From the NCBI GenBank assembly GCA_910579615.1, contig CAJTUA010000002.1:38503-102502 (forward strand): 64,000 nt of DNA, written 5' to 3'. The position numbers and the translations under genes were made by a program. The DNA comes from an uncultured Lachnospiraceae bacterium. GTDB taxonomy: Bacteria; Bacillota; Clostridia; Lachnospirales; Lachnospiraceae. Positions 25,477 to 33,181 of the stretch are shown here, one piece after another. Under the pieces are notes generated by a model that did not search any database, was not told the DNA's origin, and was given only the letters and a program-made list of their open reading frames with translations. The stretch's first letter is position 1. Every line of letters starts with the position of its first letter.

Positions 25477-26721
25477 ATGAAAAAGAAAATTTTTTTATTA
25501 TGCACTTTTACTTTAGCCATATTAATGAATAATATAGTTTCAGAAGTTGCTTTGGCAAAAAATGAATTAGAGGATGGATACACTGTTTACTGCATCCTAA
25601 ACATCAAAGACGGTTTTGTGCCACTGGAGAACAAGAGCATTCAATATTTAGAAAAGGATATCAAAGGAAGAAAGTTAATTCGACCATATTCTTTGAAAAA
25701 AAGCGGTATTGGTGTTCAGAATAAAAACAATCCGATGCTGCGTATTGCAAACAAAATTGACGAAATCCCCTGCGGGCAGCACCACCGCTTTACGCTGTTT
25801 GTTTCCGGAGGGGAAAAACAGGATGTTTTCTGGCATTCGTCCCGGCCGGATATTGCGCGGATTGATGCGAAAACGGGCGAGATGACGGCAATGGGCGAGG
25901 GGCGTGTCCGGGTATGGGTTACGGATTGCTCCGGAAGAGTAAAAGATACGGCATGTTTTAAAATAATTCCGGAGCTGACAGAGGAGGAAATAAACGCATT
26001 ATATTGGAATGAGAACGATAATTTTATGCGTGACGGAACCGTTTATTGGAATGTTTGGGGTGAGAGGGAAAAATTGATATTACCGGAAAATGCAGTGGCA
26101 ATTGTAAATGCATTTTCAAGCCGTAAAAAAGCACATGTACAAGTGCGCATTCCTTCATCTGTCCGGGCGATTGCCTATGATGACAGTATGGACGAACAAT
26201 GGGGACTTTCTTGTGGGGAGCATGTCACCGTTTCGGTAGATGGAAATAACCGGAATTATTACAGCCTTTTTGGAGTATTGTTCAGCTATGCGTTTGAACA
26301 TCCGGTCAATCCGGACGCGACTCGTTATGAAGTAGATTTTCTTTTTTCTGCGGATTGCAAATACCGTGCGCTGCTTCTTTATCCGCCGGACAGAAAAAAT
26401 GAAGTTTATTATGTCCCAGATGGTGTGGAAAGGATTGCCGGGCGGGCATTTGAAGGAGCGAAATACCTGCGCAGGGTTGTGTTTCCGGATACCGTGAAGG
26501 AAATCGGACCGGGTGCTTTTGATGGATGTGACCAGTTGGAGGAAATTGTAATACCTGCAAGCGTAGTAACGATAGAGGACAATGGTTATGTGGATGCGAT
26601 TGATGCAGCGCCGGCAGCGGTCGAGATGGGGACAAAGGCGAAAATTACGATTGTTACCCCAAAGGGTTCTGCTGCACAGGCGTATGCGATAGAGCATGGG
26701 ATTGCTTACCGGAATGAATAG
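25477..26721 (+). CDS. Secreted Big2 / BspA-type leucine-rich-repeat protein
   Basis: 414 residues from ATG 25477, preceded by GAGGAG. An N-terminal signal peptide (KKKIFLLCTFTLAILMN) is followed by a bacterial Ig-like (Big2) domain around 95-165 (VFWHSSRPDIARIDAKTGEM; TAMGEGRVRVWVTD). The C-terminal third has BspA-like LRR_5 repeats (VPDGVERIAGRAFEGAKYL; VVFPDTVKEIGPGAFDGC; EEIVIPASVVTIED) and ends in the usual GSAAQAYAIEHGIAYR. Surface adhesion or matrix binding is typical of this class. The start of the gene shares the AT-rich composition of the protease; the later part is closer to the genome average. Confidence 0.82.
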   Translation: MKKKIFLLCTFTLAILMNNIVSEVALAKNELEDGYTVYCILNIKDGFVPLENKSIQYLEKDIKGRKLIRPYSLKKSGIGVQNKNNPMLRIANKIDEIPCGQHHRFTLFVSGGEKQDVFWHSSRPDIARIDAKTGEMTAMGEGRVRVWVTDCSGRVKDTACFKIIPELTEEEINALYWNENDNFMRDGTVYWNVWGEREKLILPENAVAIVNAFSSRKKAHVQVRIPSSVRAIAYDDSMDEQWGLSCGEHVTVSVDGNNRNYYSLFGVLFSYAFEHPVNPDATRYEVDFLFSADCKYRALLLYPPDRKNEVYYVPDGVERIAGRAFEGAKYLRRVVFPDTVKEIGPGAFDGCDQLEEIVIPASVVTIEDNGYVDAIDAAPAAVEMGTKAKITIVTPKGSAAQAYAIEHGIAYRNE

Positions 26722-26745
26722 GGATAGGGTTTGAAAGGATACTGC

Positions 26746-27939
26746 ATGAAAAAAGTAATGATGCAGGAAGAAGTCAGAGAGTTTGAAAAATGGCAGGCGG
26801 CATGGGAGAAAGAATATTACCACAAGGAAGATATGTGGCAGGAGGATTTGTCGGATGCGATTGCATCCGGCGACCTTGCGAAATTGGAGGATGCATTTAT
26901 TGGGGGTTGGGATGTGAACCAACCCTTGCTCCGGTTTTATGCAGAACCGTGTAGATCGGGATGCAATTGGGAAGATGAAATGCGTACCGTTCAATTTCCG
27001 GTAATGTGGGCGATTCAGAATAATTGTTTTGAATCCGTAGAATGGCTGCTTTCGCATGGCGTGAAATTGGATATGGAAAAACCAGTGGGAAGATATGGAC
27101 ACGCAATTTTCCATGCGGCGCAGGCGGCACTGCAAAAAAACGTTTCATTGGAAATGCTTCGTTTTGTTGTTTCGAAAGGGGCGAAGGTAAGAGGAAAGAA
27201 GCTTACATGGCAAATTTTTCATGGGATTCTTTGTGATGCGAAAAGAACGGATGCCTTGCCTCTTTTGGTGGAATTGGGCGCCGACTTGAAATCTGCGATG
27301 GGAACGGTTGCCAATGCAGCGGAATGGGGGAGAAGGGAAGTTGTAGAAGCTTTTTTGGATGCAGGGTTTGATATTAACTGGCACAATGGAAAGGGAGAGA
27401 ATTTTTCAAGGGATACGATACTGGGACGGGCGGCGGAATACAGCACCCCGGAAACCGTCCGCTATCTCCTCTCCCGTGGCGCCGACCCGACCATCCGCAA
27501 CGCAAAAGGCATGACCCCTTACGACCTTGCCCTGCAAAACCACAAAATGGACAACGCCGCTATCCTCCGCGATTTATGTGACCCGGACGGGGAAGGGCGC
27601 AGGCAGGCGCAGGAAAAACTGCCGCAGGATATTATTGATTATCTAAAGGATGGGGAGCGCAGATTAAAACTTGGGCGGGATGATATCGATTATATTGATT
27701 TTCTTGCGCTTGACGATGTGACGTTGCTCCGCCTGGGACGGCGCAAATGTGTGTTGTTAAGCAAGGAAGTCGAGAATTTTTCCACGCTCTGGATTGCCTG
27801 GAATACGACAAGAAAAACGGTGGCGTACTATGATTACGAGCATGAATGGTATGGGGAGTTTAAAGTATCGTTTACCGGGTTTTTGGAACAGATTGATAAG
27901 TATCTGACGGGGATTTTTCATGGGGATTATGAGTTGTAA
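26746..27939 (+). CDS. Ankyrin-repeat protein with SUKH-like C-terminus
   Basis: 397 residues from ATG 26746 (AAAGGA six bases upstream; an in-frame TTG at 26731 is less likely). Ankyrin helices are visible from about residue 40 to 280: DAIASGDLAKLEDAFIGGWD, WAIQNNCFESVEWLLSHGVK, LLVELGADLKSAMGTVANAA, VRYLLSRGADPTIRNAKGMT. The C-terminal 100 residues (LLRLGRRKCVLLSKEVENF; VAYYDYEHEWYGEFKVSF; FLEQIDKYL) resemble the end of SUKH/SMI1-like domains, a group that includes toxin-immunity proteins; weak match by eye. Cytoplasmic. No toxin gene is visible beside it. Confidence 0.7.
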   Translation: MKKVMMQEEVREFEKWQAAWEKEYYHKEDMWQEDLSDAIASGDLAKLEDAFIGGWDVNQPLLRFYAEPCRSGCNWEDEMRTVQFPVMWAIQNNCFESVEWLLSHGVKLDMEKPVGRYGHAIFHAAQAALQKNVSLEMLRFVVSKGAKVRGKKLTWQIFHGILCDAKRTDALPLLVELGADLKSAMGTVANAAEWGRREVVEAFLDAGFDINWHNGKGENFSRDTILGRAAEYSTPETVRYLLSRGADPTIRNAKGMTPYDLALQNHKMDNAAILRDLCDPDGEGRRQAQEKLPQDIIDYLKDGERRLKLGRDDIDYIDFLALDDVTLLRLGRRKCVLLSKEVENFSTLWIAWNTTRKTVAYYDYEHEWYGEFKVSFTGFLEQIDKYLTGIFHGDYEL

Positions 27940-28030
27940 CGGATATTATTTGGTTATTCAGGATAGTGTGAAACAATGACAGCAGGATTTTTTTGTTCGT
28001 AGAATAACGTTGAATGGGATTGAGGAAAGC

Positions 28031-28262
28031 ATGAAAAAGCAGATTATTTTCTTTGGCATTACTGTACTGACGATATTTACAGGCTGTTTCAGCGCCAACC
28101 ATTGTTTTGCAGAAGAAACTTGGTTTAGCTAACCTTGCGGACTGTATGAAAAGTCTTGAAGATGATTTTGTTCCACCGGAGGATGATATGATTTCTCTTG
28201 GTAGTGATTGGAACATGGCGCTGGTGCCATGTAAGTTAACGCAGCGAAAGAAAAAATTATAA
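28031..28262 (+). pseudogene. Degenerate small secreted protein, apparent frameshift
   Basis: ATG 28031, after GAGGAAAGC, gives 33 codons with a lipoprotein-like leader (MKKQIIFFGITVLTIFTGC) and stops at 28132. Another frame is open through the stop from about 28092 to 28262, reading QKKLGLANLADCMKSLEDD then FVPPEDDM, which looks like real protein. A single frameshift near 28100 would join them into a ~76-residue secreted protein. Function unknown. The rest of the 27940-28261 gap shows no other gene. Confidence 0.4.
28213..28234. repeat. Flanking hairpin repeat, left copy
   Basis: ACATGGCGCTGG followed by TGCCATGTAA; arms ACATGGC and GCCATGT pair. An 18-of-22 match lies at 29640-29661 on the other side of the serine hydrolase gene. 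Confidence 0.5.
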
Positions 28263-29572
28263 TGTGCCAGTCTGTACTAAATAAACAAATTGCCATATTT
28301 TATGGAAAAATAGACGTTTATATGGTAATATATAAGAGCAGAGATAAAAACACAACGCAAGACTGTGAATCGAGAACAATACAGAATGGAGGAATTTTAT
28401 TTGAAACTTGCCGCGGATATTCAAATATTGAATTTGGCATTAAAAATACAATGGAAACAAAATTTACGGTTGCCTCTGTTGCCAAACAGTTTACGGCATT
28501 TGCAATAATGATTTTACATGACAAAGGACTGCTGCAACTTGATGAAAAAGCAAATTGCTATCTGCCCCCAAACATGCAGCTTCCTTCGGAAATAACAGTT
28601 CATCATCTTTTGTCACACACATCAGGACTGCATAATAATTATAATTTTGAAGATGATTTTTATGTGGGCGAGGACAGAAAACCTTATGATAAGGAACGAT
28701 TTTTTAGAGACTGGGTTATCCGGAAGCCCATAAAGAAGCCGGGGGAAGAATTTGAATATAATAATTCTAATTATAATTTGCTTGCATGGATTATTGAATA
28801 TGTTTCAGGGCAGACTTACAATGAATTTTTGCAGGAAAACATTTTTTTGAGAATAGGAATGACCAATACTATCTTTGATAATGGTCAAAATATTATTCCA
28901 AACAAAGCAGACAATTATATGCATGATTACGGAAAACTGGTCAGAGTACCTTATACAAATAATTTATATAGTATTGGCGCAGGTGCATTCGTTACAAATT
29001 GTGATGATTTGCAAAACTGGTATGAGTGCCTTAAAAACAGGGGAATTTTATCGGAATATGCCTATGGAATTTATCTGTCAGAAAACAAAAACAACTATTG
29101 CTATGGGTTGGAGCGATATGAGGAAGATGGAACAATTAAGTACGCACATGGTGGAGATATGCTTGGTGTATCTGCCTATACCCAATACTTTTTTGATGAA
29201 GATATTTGCATTATCATTATATCGAATACGGAATCATTGGATCAATATCGTTTCGGGAATGGTATTGCTGCAATCCTACATAATAAACAAGCACCTGTTT
29301 CATGCAGAGCGGACGAAATTTTTCTGTCGCCAGAAGAACTTGAGAAATATACAGGAACATATCTTCACGGCAAGATACAAATTGAGCAAAAAAACGGAAA
29401 ACTGTATTTGGTTCGTGTTAATCAGAATATTCATATTGAATTGTACTGTGTGGGCAAAGATCGTTTTAAAAGGCGATATGAAGAACAACAAACAATTCAC
29501 AAGTTAATGTCCGAGGGTGATAGAAAGCCTTCCGTGTGGGGATATGAGCTAATAAATAAGCAATTTGTATGA
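28262..29572 (+). CDS. Serine hydrolase, beta-lactamase class C / penicillin-binding-like
   Basis: Up to 436 residues. The active-site tetrad SVAK (about residue 71), the YxN motif in FEYNNSNYNL (about 165) and HGGDM (about 296) are all present, together with HHLLSHTSGL, the best family signature. The C-terminal ~110 residues (LSPEELEKYTGTYLHGKIQI) form the small beta domain common in these esterase/peptidase-like proteins. No signal peptide or convincing ribosome binding site is seen, and the N-terminus before GGILFETCRGYSNIEF is unlike normal homologues, so the start (28262 or 28322) is uncertain. It is the most AT-rich gene here, suggesting acquisition. Confidence 0.82.
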   Translation: MCQSVLNKQIAIFYGKIDVYMVIYKSRDKNTTQDCESRTIQNGGILFETCRGYSNIEFGIKNTMETKFTVASVAKQFTAFAIMILHDKGLLQLDEKANCYLPPNMQLPSEITVHHLLSHTSGLHNNYNFEDDFYVGEDRKPYDKERFFRDWVIRKPIKKPGEEFEYNNSNYNLLAWIIEYVSGQTYNEFLQENIFLRIGMTNTIFDNGQNIIPNKADNYMHDYGKLVRVPYTNNLYSIGAGAFVTNCDDLQNWYECLKNRGILSEYAYGIYLSENKNNYCYGLERYEEDGTIKYAHGGDMLGVSAYTQYFFDEDICIIIISNTESLDQYRFGNGIAAILHNKQAPVSCRADEIFLSPEELEKYTGTYLHGKIQIEQKNGKLYLVRVNQNIHIELYCVGKDRFKRRYEEQQTIHKLMSEGDRKPSVWGYELINKQFV

Positions 29573-29639
29573 TGAGGAAAAAATTTAATCGAATGTTTCG
29601 TAGCAGCACAAAGAATACATTCACTTATTGATTTTATGG

Positions 29640-29661
29640 ACATGGTGCTGGCACCACGTAA
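29640..29661. repeat. Flanking hairpin repeat, right copy
   Basis: ACATGGTGCTGG followed by CACCACGTAA. Relative to the left copy, positions 7 and 14, which pair in the hairpin, changed together (C-G to T-A). The rest of 29573-29801 holds no gene. Confidence 0.5.
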
Positions 29662-29801
29662 TAAAGACAATTAAGGAGATGACGCAGGGGGTATTTTATA
29701 TTTTTAAGTACAAAATACGGACAGGACATAATATACAGCGAAAGAAATAGAATAAAATAAAAGACTTACTTTGCCACATACGCGGCAGAAAGAGAGGGAA
29801 A

Positions 29802-30350
29802 ATGGATTGGGAATTTCAGTTACTTGACTGGATACAGGGGCTGCACACACCGTTTGGCGATGTTTTGATGCCGTTTTTAAGCAAGCTTGGAGATTTTGGA
29901 TTCATCTGGATTGTGCTCGCCGCCGTGCTGCTCTTCATCCCGAAATTTCGCAGGCTTGGGTTTGTGGTCGCGGCGGCGCTGCTCGTTGATTTATTGCTGT
30001 GCAATGTCCTGATGAAACCGCTTGTCGCGCGCACGAGGCCATATGATATCAATACCCTGATTGAATTGCTGGTGGAAAAACCGTTTGATTATTCCTTCCC
30101 GTCCGGACATACCGCGGCGGCATTCGCAGCAGTATCAGCGATGTTTTTTGTGAAAAACCGCCTGTGGATACCAACTGGGATTCTGGCTGTGCTGATTGCA
30201 TTTTCGCGGATGTACCTGTATGTGCATTATCCGACCGACATTCTGGGCGGAATCGTGATTGGAATTGTGTCCGGGGCAGTGGGGGCAGGGATTGTGCAGG
30301 AAATAATAAAGCGCAGGAAAGCAAAGGAATCGCGTGGAACGGGGGAATGA
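29802..30350 (+). CDS. PAP2-family phosphatase
   Basis: 182 residues, integral membrane. The three phosphatidic acid phosphatase type 2 motifs are complete: KPLVARTRP (motif 1), PSGHTAA (motif 2) and SRMYLYVHYPTDILGG (motif 3, with the catalytic His). About five membrane helices. Likely dephosphorylates undecaprenyl pyrophosphate or phospholipid phosphates at the outer face (family knowledge; the N-terminal TPFGDVLMPFLSKLGD is like BcrC-type proteins). Confidence 0.92.
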   Translation: MDWEFQLLDWIQGLHTPFGDVLMPFLSKLGDFGFIWIVLAAVLLFIPKFRRLGFVVAAALLVDLLLCNVLMKPLVARTRPYDINTLIELLVEKPFDYSFPSGHTAAAFAAVSAMFFVKNRLWIPTGILAVLIAFSRMYLYVHYPTDILGGIVIGIVSGAVGAGIVQEIIKRRKAKESRGTGE

Positions 30351-30369
30351 CGGTTTTTTTGTCTGAAAT

Positions 30370-30411
30370 CAGGTGCCGCATGTCAGCGTGGATGCAAACA
30401 TGCGGCACCTG
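30370..30411. terminator. Strong hairpin after the PAP2 gene
   Basis: CAGGTGCCGCATGT (30370-30383) pairs with ACATGCGGCACCTG (30398-30411), 14 bp perfect. The following T-run is weak (TTTTG), so termination is probable but not certain. Confidence 0.55.
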
Positions 30412-30543
30412 TGGTCTGGATTTTGTTCTGTTGCCTTCTGCCAGAGTGCCGGAATAATTGCAAAAATTCAAGTGGAAAAATGCAATTGTAAGAATGCAAT
30501 TCAAAAAATGCAGTTGCAAAAAAATGCGGCTGCAATTTTGCAA

Positions 30544-31788
30544 TTAGTGGGCGGCTATGGCATTTACCACTGCAGCCCAATACCGAAGCGCTTCCGCTTC
30601 TGACTCACTGCTTCTGCGCAAAATATAATCAAATCCTTTGCGCACTTCTTTTGCGGCGTCGGCATCCTTTGGGCTTTCCGTCAGCCAGCCTTTCATCGCA
30701 TTTTCCCATAGCGTGATGAGCTCACTGTATTTTGCAATGGCATTCTCAAGCGATTCCTTATCAATTCCGGAAACCGTGTGGATACAAAGCTCCAGAAATT
30801 GTTTGATGCGCATCTTGTTTTCAAACTGTATGAATATGTGTGGATACAGGCAGGCGATTTCCGTATTTTCATCGTTTTCTTTTCTAAGCTCCTCCCGCCA
30901 GTTTTGGTATATGACCAATCCATACCCAACAAGTGGTTCGTCGAACTGGTGCGTGTCATTGCAAAGCAGCTGATACCCCTCCTGCAGGGCTTTTTTGCAG
31001 GCATCTTCCACATTCACCTTTTTTGCAGAAGGCCGGATTAAAATAAGTCTTATATCCTTTTTGTACCATCCGCTAAAATCATGGAGCTGCTGAAAGGACA
31101 TAACGGAATTTTTCTCATCGTCGCCGTCCAAAAACGGTATCCCTTTTAAAATTTTTCCATTGTCGGAAAAACCAGTTGCAAGAATGATATCCGCATATTC
31201 CTTCGGTTCAATGACAACCGGATAGCCCTTTAATATATTCCCGGTCGCCATATGAACCAGAGTATCTTCATCATATTTGCCGCTTTCATAAATCTCGCAG
31301 GACAATCCATGGACTGCCAGACTATTTTCTGCAAACATGTCCTGCCCCCAGGAATAGCCGAAACAAATCGATGTAAAAGCGGACTGGAAAATATATTCCG
31401 TATCATCATTGATTTGGCGGTTCATGGAGTCTTTCCGGTTCTCGAGCCCCATGAATAATTTGATTGCGGACACAAGTGCAGGCTGTGCCATGCTTCTTGG
31501 CCATTTACTTCCGGAAAAATCAGCAATGCTGTCGTATGGCAATAAAATGTGCTCAAAATTGGCGTTTGCTGGCACGGCATCGCCCGGCAAAAGAATCTCG
31601 TCAATGGTCACATTTAAGATTTTTGCCAGCTCTACCAACATAGAGATTTCCGGCATCGCGTGACCGTTTTCCCATTTGCTGACTGCCTGGGGGCTAACGG
31701 AAAGTTTCTGTGCCAGTTCCTCCTGTGTTATGGCTCTGCTCTTTCGCAAAAGCGCAATCTGCATACCGGCTTTGATACTGTCAAACAT
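30544..31788 (-). CDS. XRE-family regulator with large C-terminal domain
   Basis: 414 residues. The N-terminus carries an XRE helix-turn-helix (ITQEELAQKLSVSPQAVSKW then ENGHAMPEISMLVELAKIL). The remaining ~340 residues are a soluble alpha/beta domain I cannot assign; fragments such as TSICFGYSWGQDMF and LKGYPVVIEPKEYADIILA might suggest a cysteine-peptidase-like (BtrH/C39) fold, but this is only a guess. Repressor or sensor role is likely. It is encoded opposite to the PAP2 gene and upstream of a SIMPL gene on the same strand. Confidence 0.75.
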   Translation of the reverse strand: MFDSIKAGMQIALLRKSRAITQEELAQKLSVSPQAVSKWENGHAMPEISMLVELAKILNVTIDEILLPGDAVPANANFEHILLPYDSIADFSGSKWPRSMAQPALVSAIKLFMGLENRKDSMNRQINDDTEYIFQSAFTSICFGYSWGQDMFAENSLAVHGLSCEIYESGKYDEDTLVHMATGNILKGYPVVIEPKEYADIILATGFSDNGKILKGIPFLDGDDEKNSVMSFQQLHDFSGWYKKDIRLILIRPSAKKVNVEDACKKALQEGYQLLCNDTHQFDEPLVGYGLVIYQNWREELRKENDENTEIACLYPHIFIQFENKMRIKQFLELCIHTVSGIDKESLENAIAKYSELITLWENAMKGWLTESPKDADAAKEVRKGFDYILRRSSESEAEALRYWAAVVNAIAAH

Positions 31789-32049
31789 AATTTTTTCCTC
31801 CTTGTAATGAATTGGTTTTGTTTCGCTGCGGTGTCCGCTTTGACTTCATGCATATTGTATCATGCTGGAACAGGCGAATCCATAAGGCAATCGTTGACAG
31901 TGAAAGAAGAAAACTCAACCTGTGGTTTATATTTTTGGAAGAATGGGATGGTATCAAGTCTTCCCTGCGGTATTTGCTTTACCTGCTATGCCAGGGGCGT
32001 GCAGCGTGCAGGAAAACGCAAGTTGTACACCCCTGGCAAAGTGATTTTG

Positions 32050-32721
32050 CTATATTTCCTGCACAATCTCCCAGACAAACGTAACGGTATCGTTCACTTT
32101 GATATCCTCCGGCTGGATGTCAATTGCCTTGTCACTTTCTAAGGAAGCTCCGCGCATACAATTTTCTGCGCGCATATATCTTGTGCCGGAAAACAAGCTT
32201 ACTTCACTCCAGTTGTAGTCAATATTTAAGAGACTGCCAAGCTTTACCCCGGAGGCCTCGCAGAGGATTTCTGCCTTGCACTTTGCGTTGGCGGCGGCAG
32301 CGCGCAGCATTTCTTCTTTGATGTCCGACGGGTCTTTGAGCGTGAAGGCAACCGAAAGCTGCGGGTGCGAAATGCAGCCGGAGATGGTGCCAAGCGCTGC
32401 GGAGAGGCGTTTCATATCAAAATCAAATTCCAGCTTCAGATGGTGGGTGACCACATAGCCGTTAAACACCTTTTTCCAGTTTCCGCGGTGGTCTTTTTCG
32501 TTGCTGTAGTCCATGTGTACGTTAAAATTTGTGGTTTTGATGGATTCTTTTTCAAAGCCGGCGGCAGCAAGGGACTCGCTCAGTTCATGGATGTTTTTTG
32601 CGGCGGAATTCATTGCTGTGTCGTAGTTTTGGTCGCGCGATTCCATAATCATGGTAAGTGCGACGTAATCCGGTTTTGCGGTTGCTTTTCCAACCCCTTT
32701 TACAGTAATTGTTTTTGGCAT
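32050..32721 (-). CDS. SIMPL-domain (DUF541) protein
   Basis: 223 residues from ATG 32721, eight bases after AGGGGG. The start MPKTITVKGVGKATAKPDYV and the internal SLAAAGFEKESIKTTNFNVH, GYVVTHHLKLEFDFD and AAAANAKCKAEILCEASGVK are typical of SIMPL (YggE/BP26-like) proteins, which form ring assemblies; in bacteria they are linked to oxidative-stress tolerance. Unlike most, this one has no signal peptide and should be cytoplasmic. An upstream in-frame extension to 32820 has no ribosome binding site. Confidence 0.88.
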   Translation of the reverse strand: MPKTITVKGVGKATAKPDYVALTMIMESRDQNYDTAMNSAAKNIHELSESLAAAGFEKESIKTTNFNVHMDYSNEKDHRGNWKKVFNGYVVTHHLKLEFDFDMKRLSAALGTISGCISHPQLSVAFTLKDPSDIKEEMLRAAAANAKCKAEILCEASGVKLGSLLNIDYNWSEVSLFSGTRYMRAENCMRGASLESDKAIDIQPEDIKVNDTVTFVWEIVQEI

Positions 32722-33181
32722 GATTGTTTCCCCCTGGTTATATATTTTTGAATCATCGTTTTTCCGGGCTTGTCTGAAGATGACTTCCAGTAGAGCGTGC
32801 AGAATGCCGTTTTCGGACAAACTCTATAAATAACATACAGGATAGGGAATGTTTTGTCAAGGGCAGAAGCAGAGGCTTGTCTGACAGGAAGGCAGCCTTA
32901 GGCATTTCCGTCACCGTCCTCCGCCGCTATCCATTCATATTCACCATGTCGCACCCAGTTGGAACTGGTACGCTCAACCGTAAGCAGATATTGTGATATA
33001 CCCTTTCACAATATCTGCTTATCTATTATTGATTTATCAGCAAAAAGCGAAGGGAATATGAAACAAAAAACATGGAATAGCCATTGCAAAGCATCAGAAA
33101 GTATGGTAGTATATATAGAAAGTATGTTCGGTATTATAATTTTAGGAAACGCCAGACGTAATATGGAGGGAGGTGAGCGGG
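32722..33181. other. Intergenic region with 16-bp hairpin and gene remnant
   Basis: TAAGCAGATATTGTGA (32981-32996) pairs perfectly with TCACAATATCTGCTTA (33006-33021), loop of nine; no T-run follows on either strand. On the minus strand 33021-32898 reads in frame to a TAA and contains RTSSNWVRHGEYEWIAAED, which looks like the C-terminus of a lost gene. A promoter for the next operon may be TTGCAA (33084-33089) with TAGTAT 17 bases on. Nothing else seen. Confidence 0.45.

Noticed and set aside
31989..32037. Terminator between XRE and SIMPL genes
   Set aside because: TGCCAGGGG and CCCCTGGCA pair, but the loop is about 31 bases and no T-run follows on either strand.
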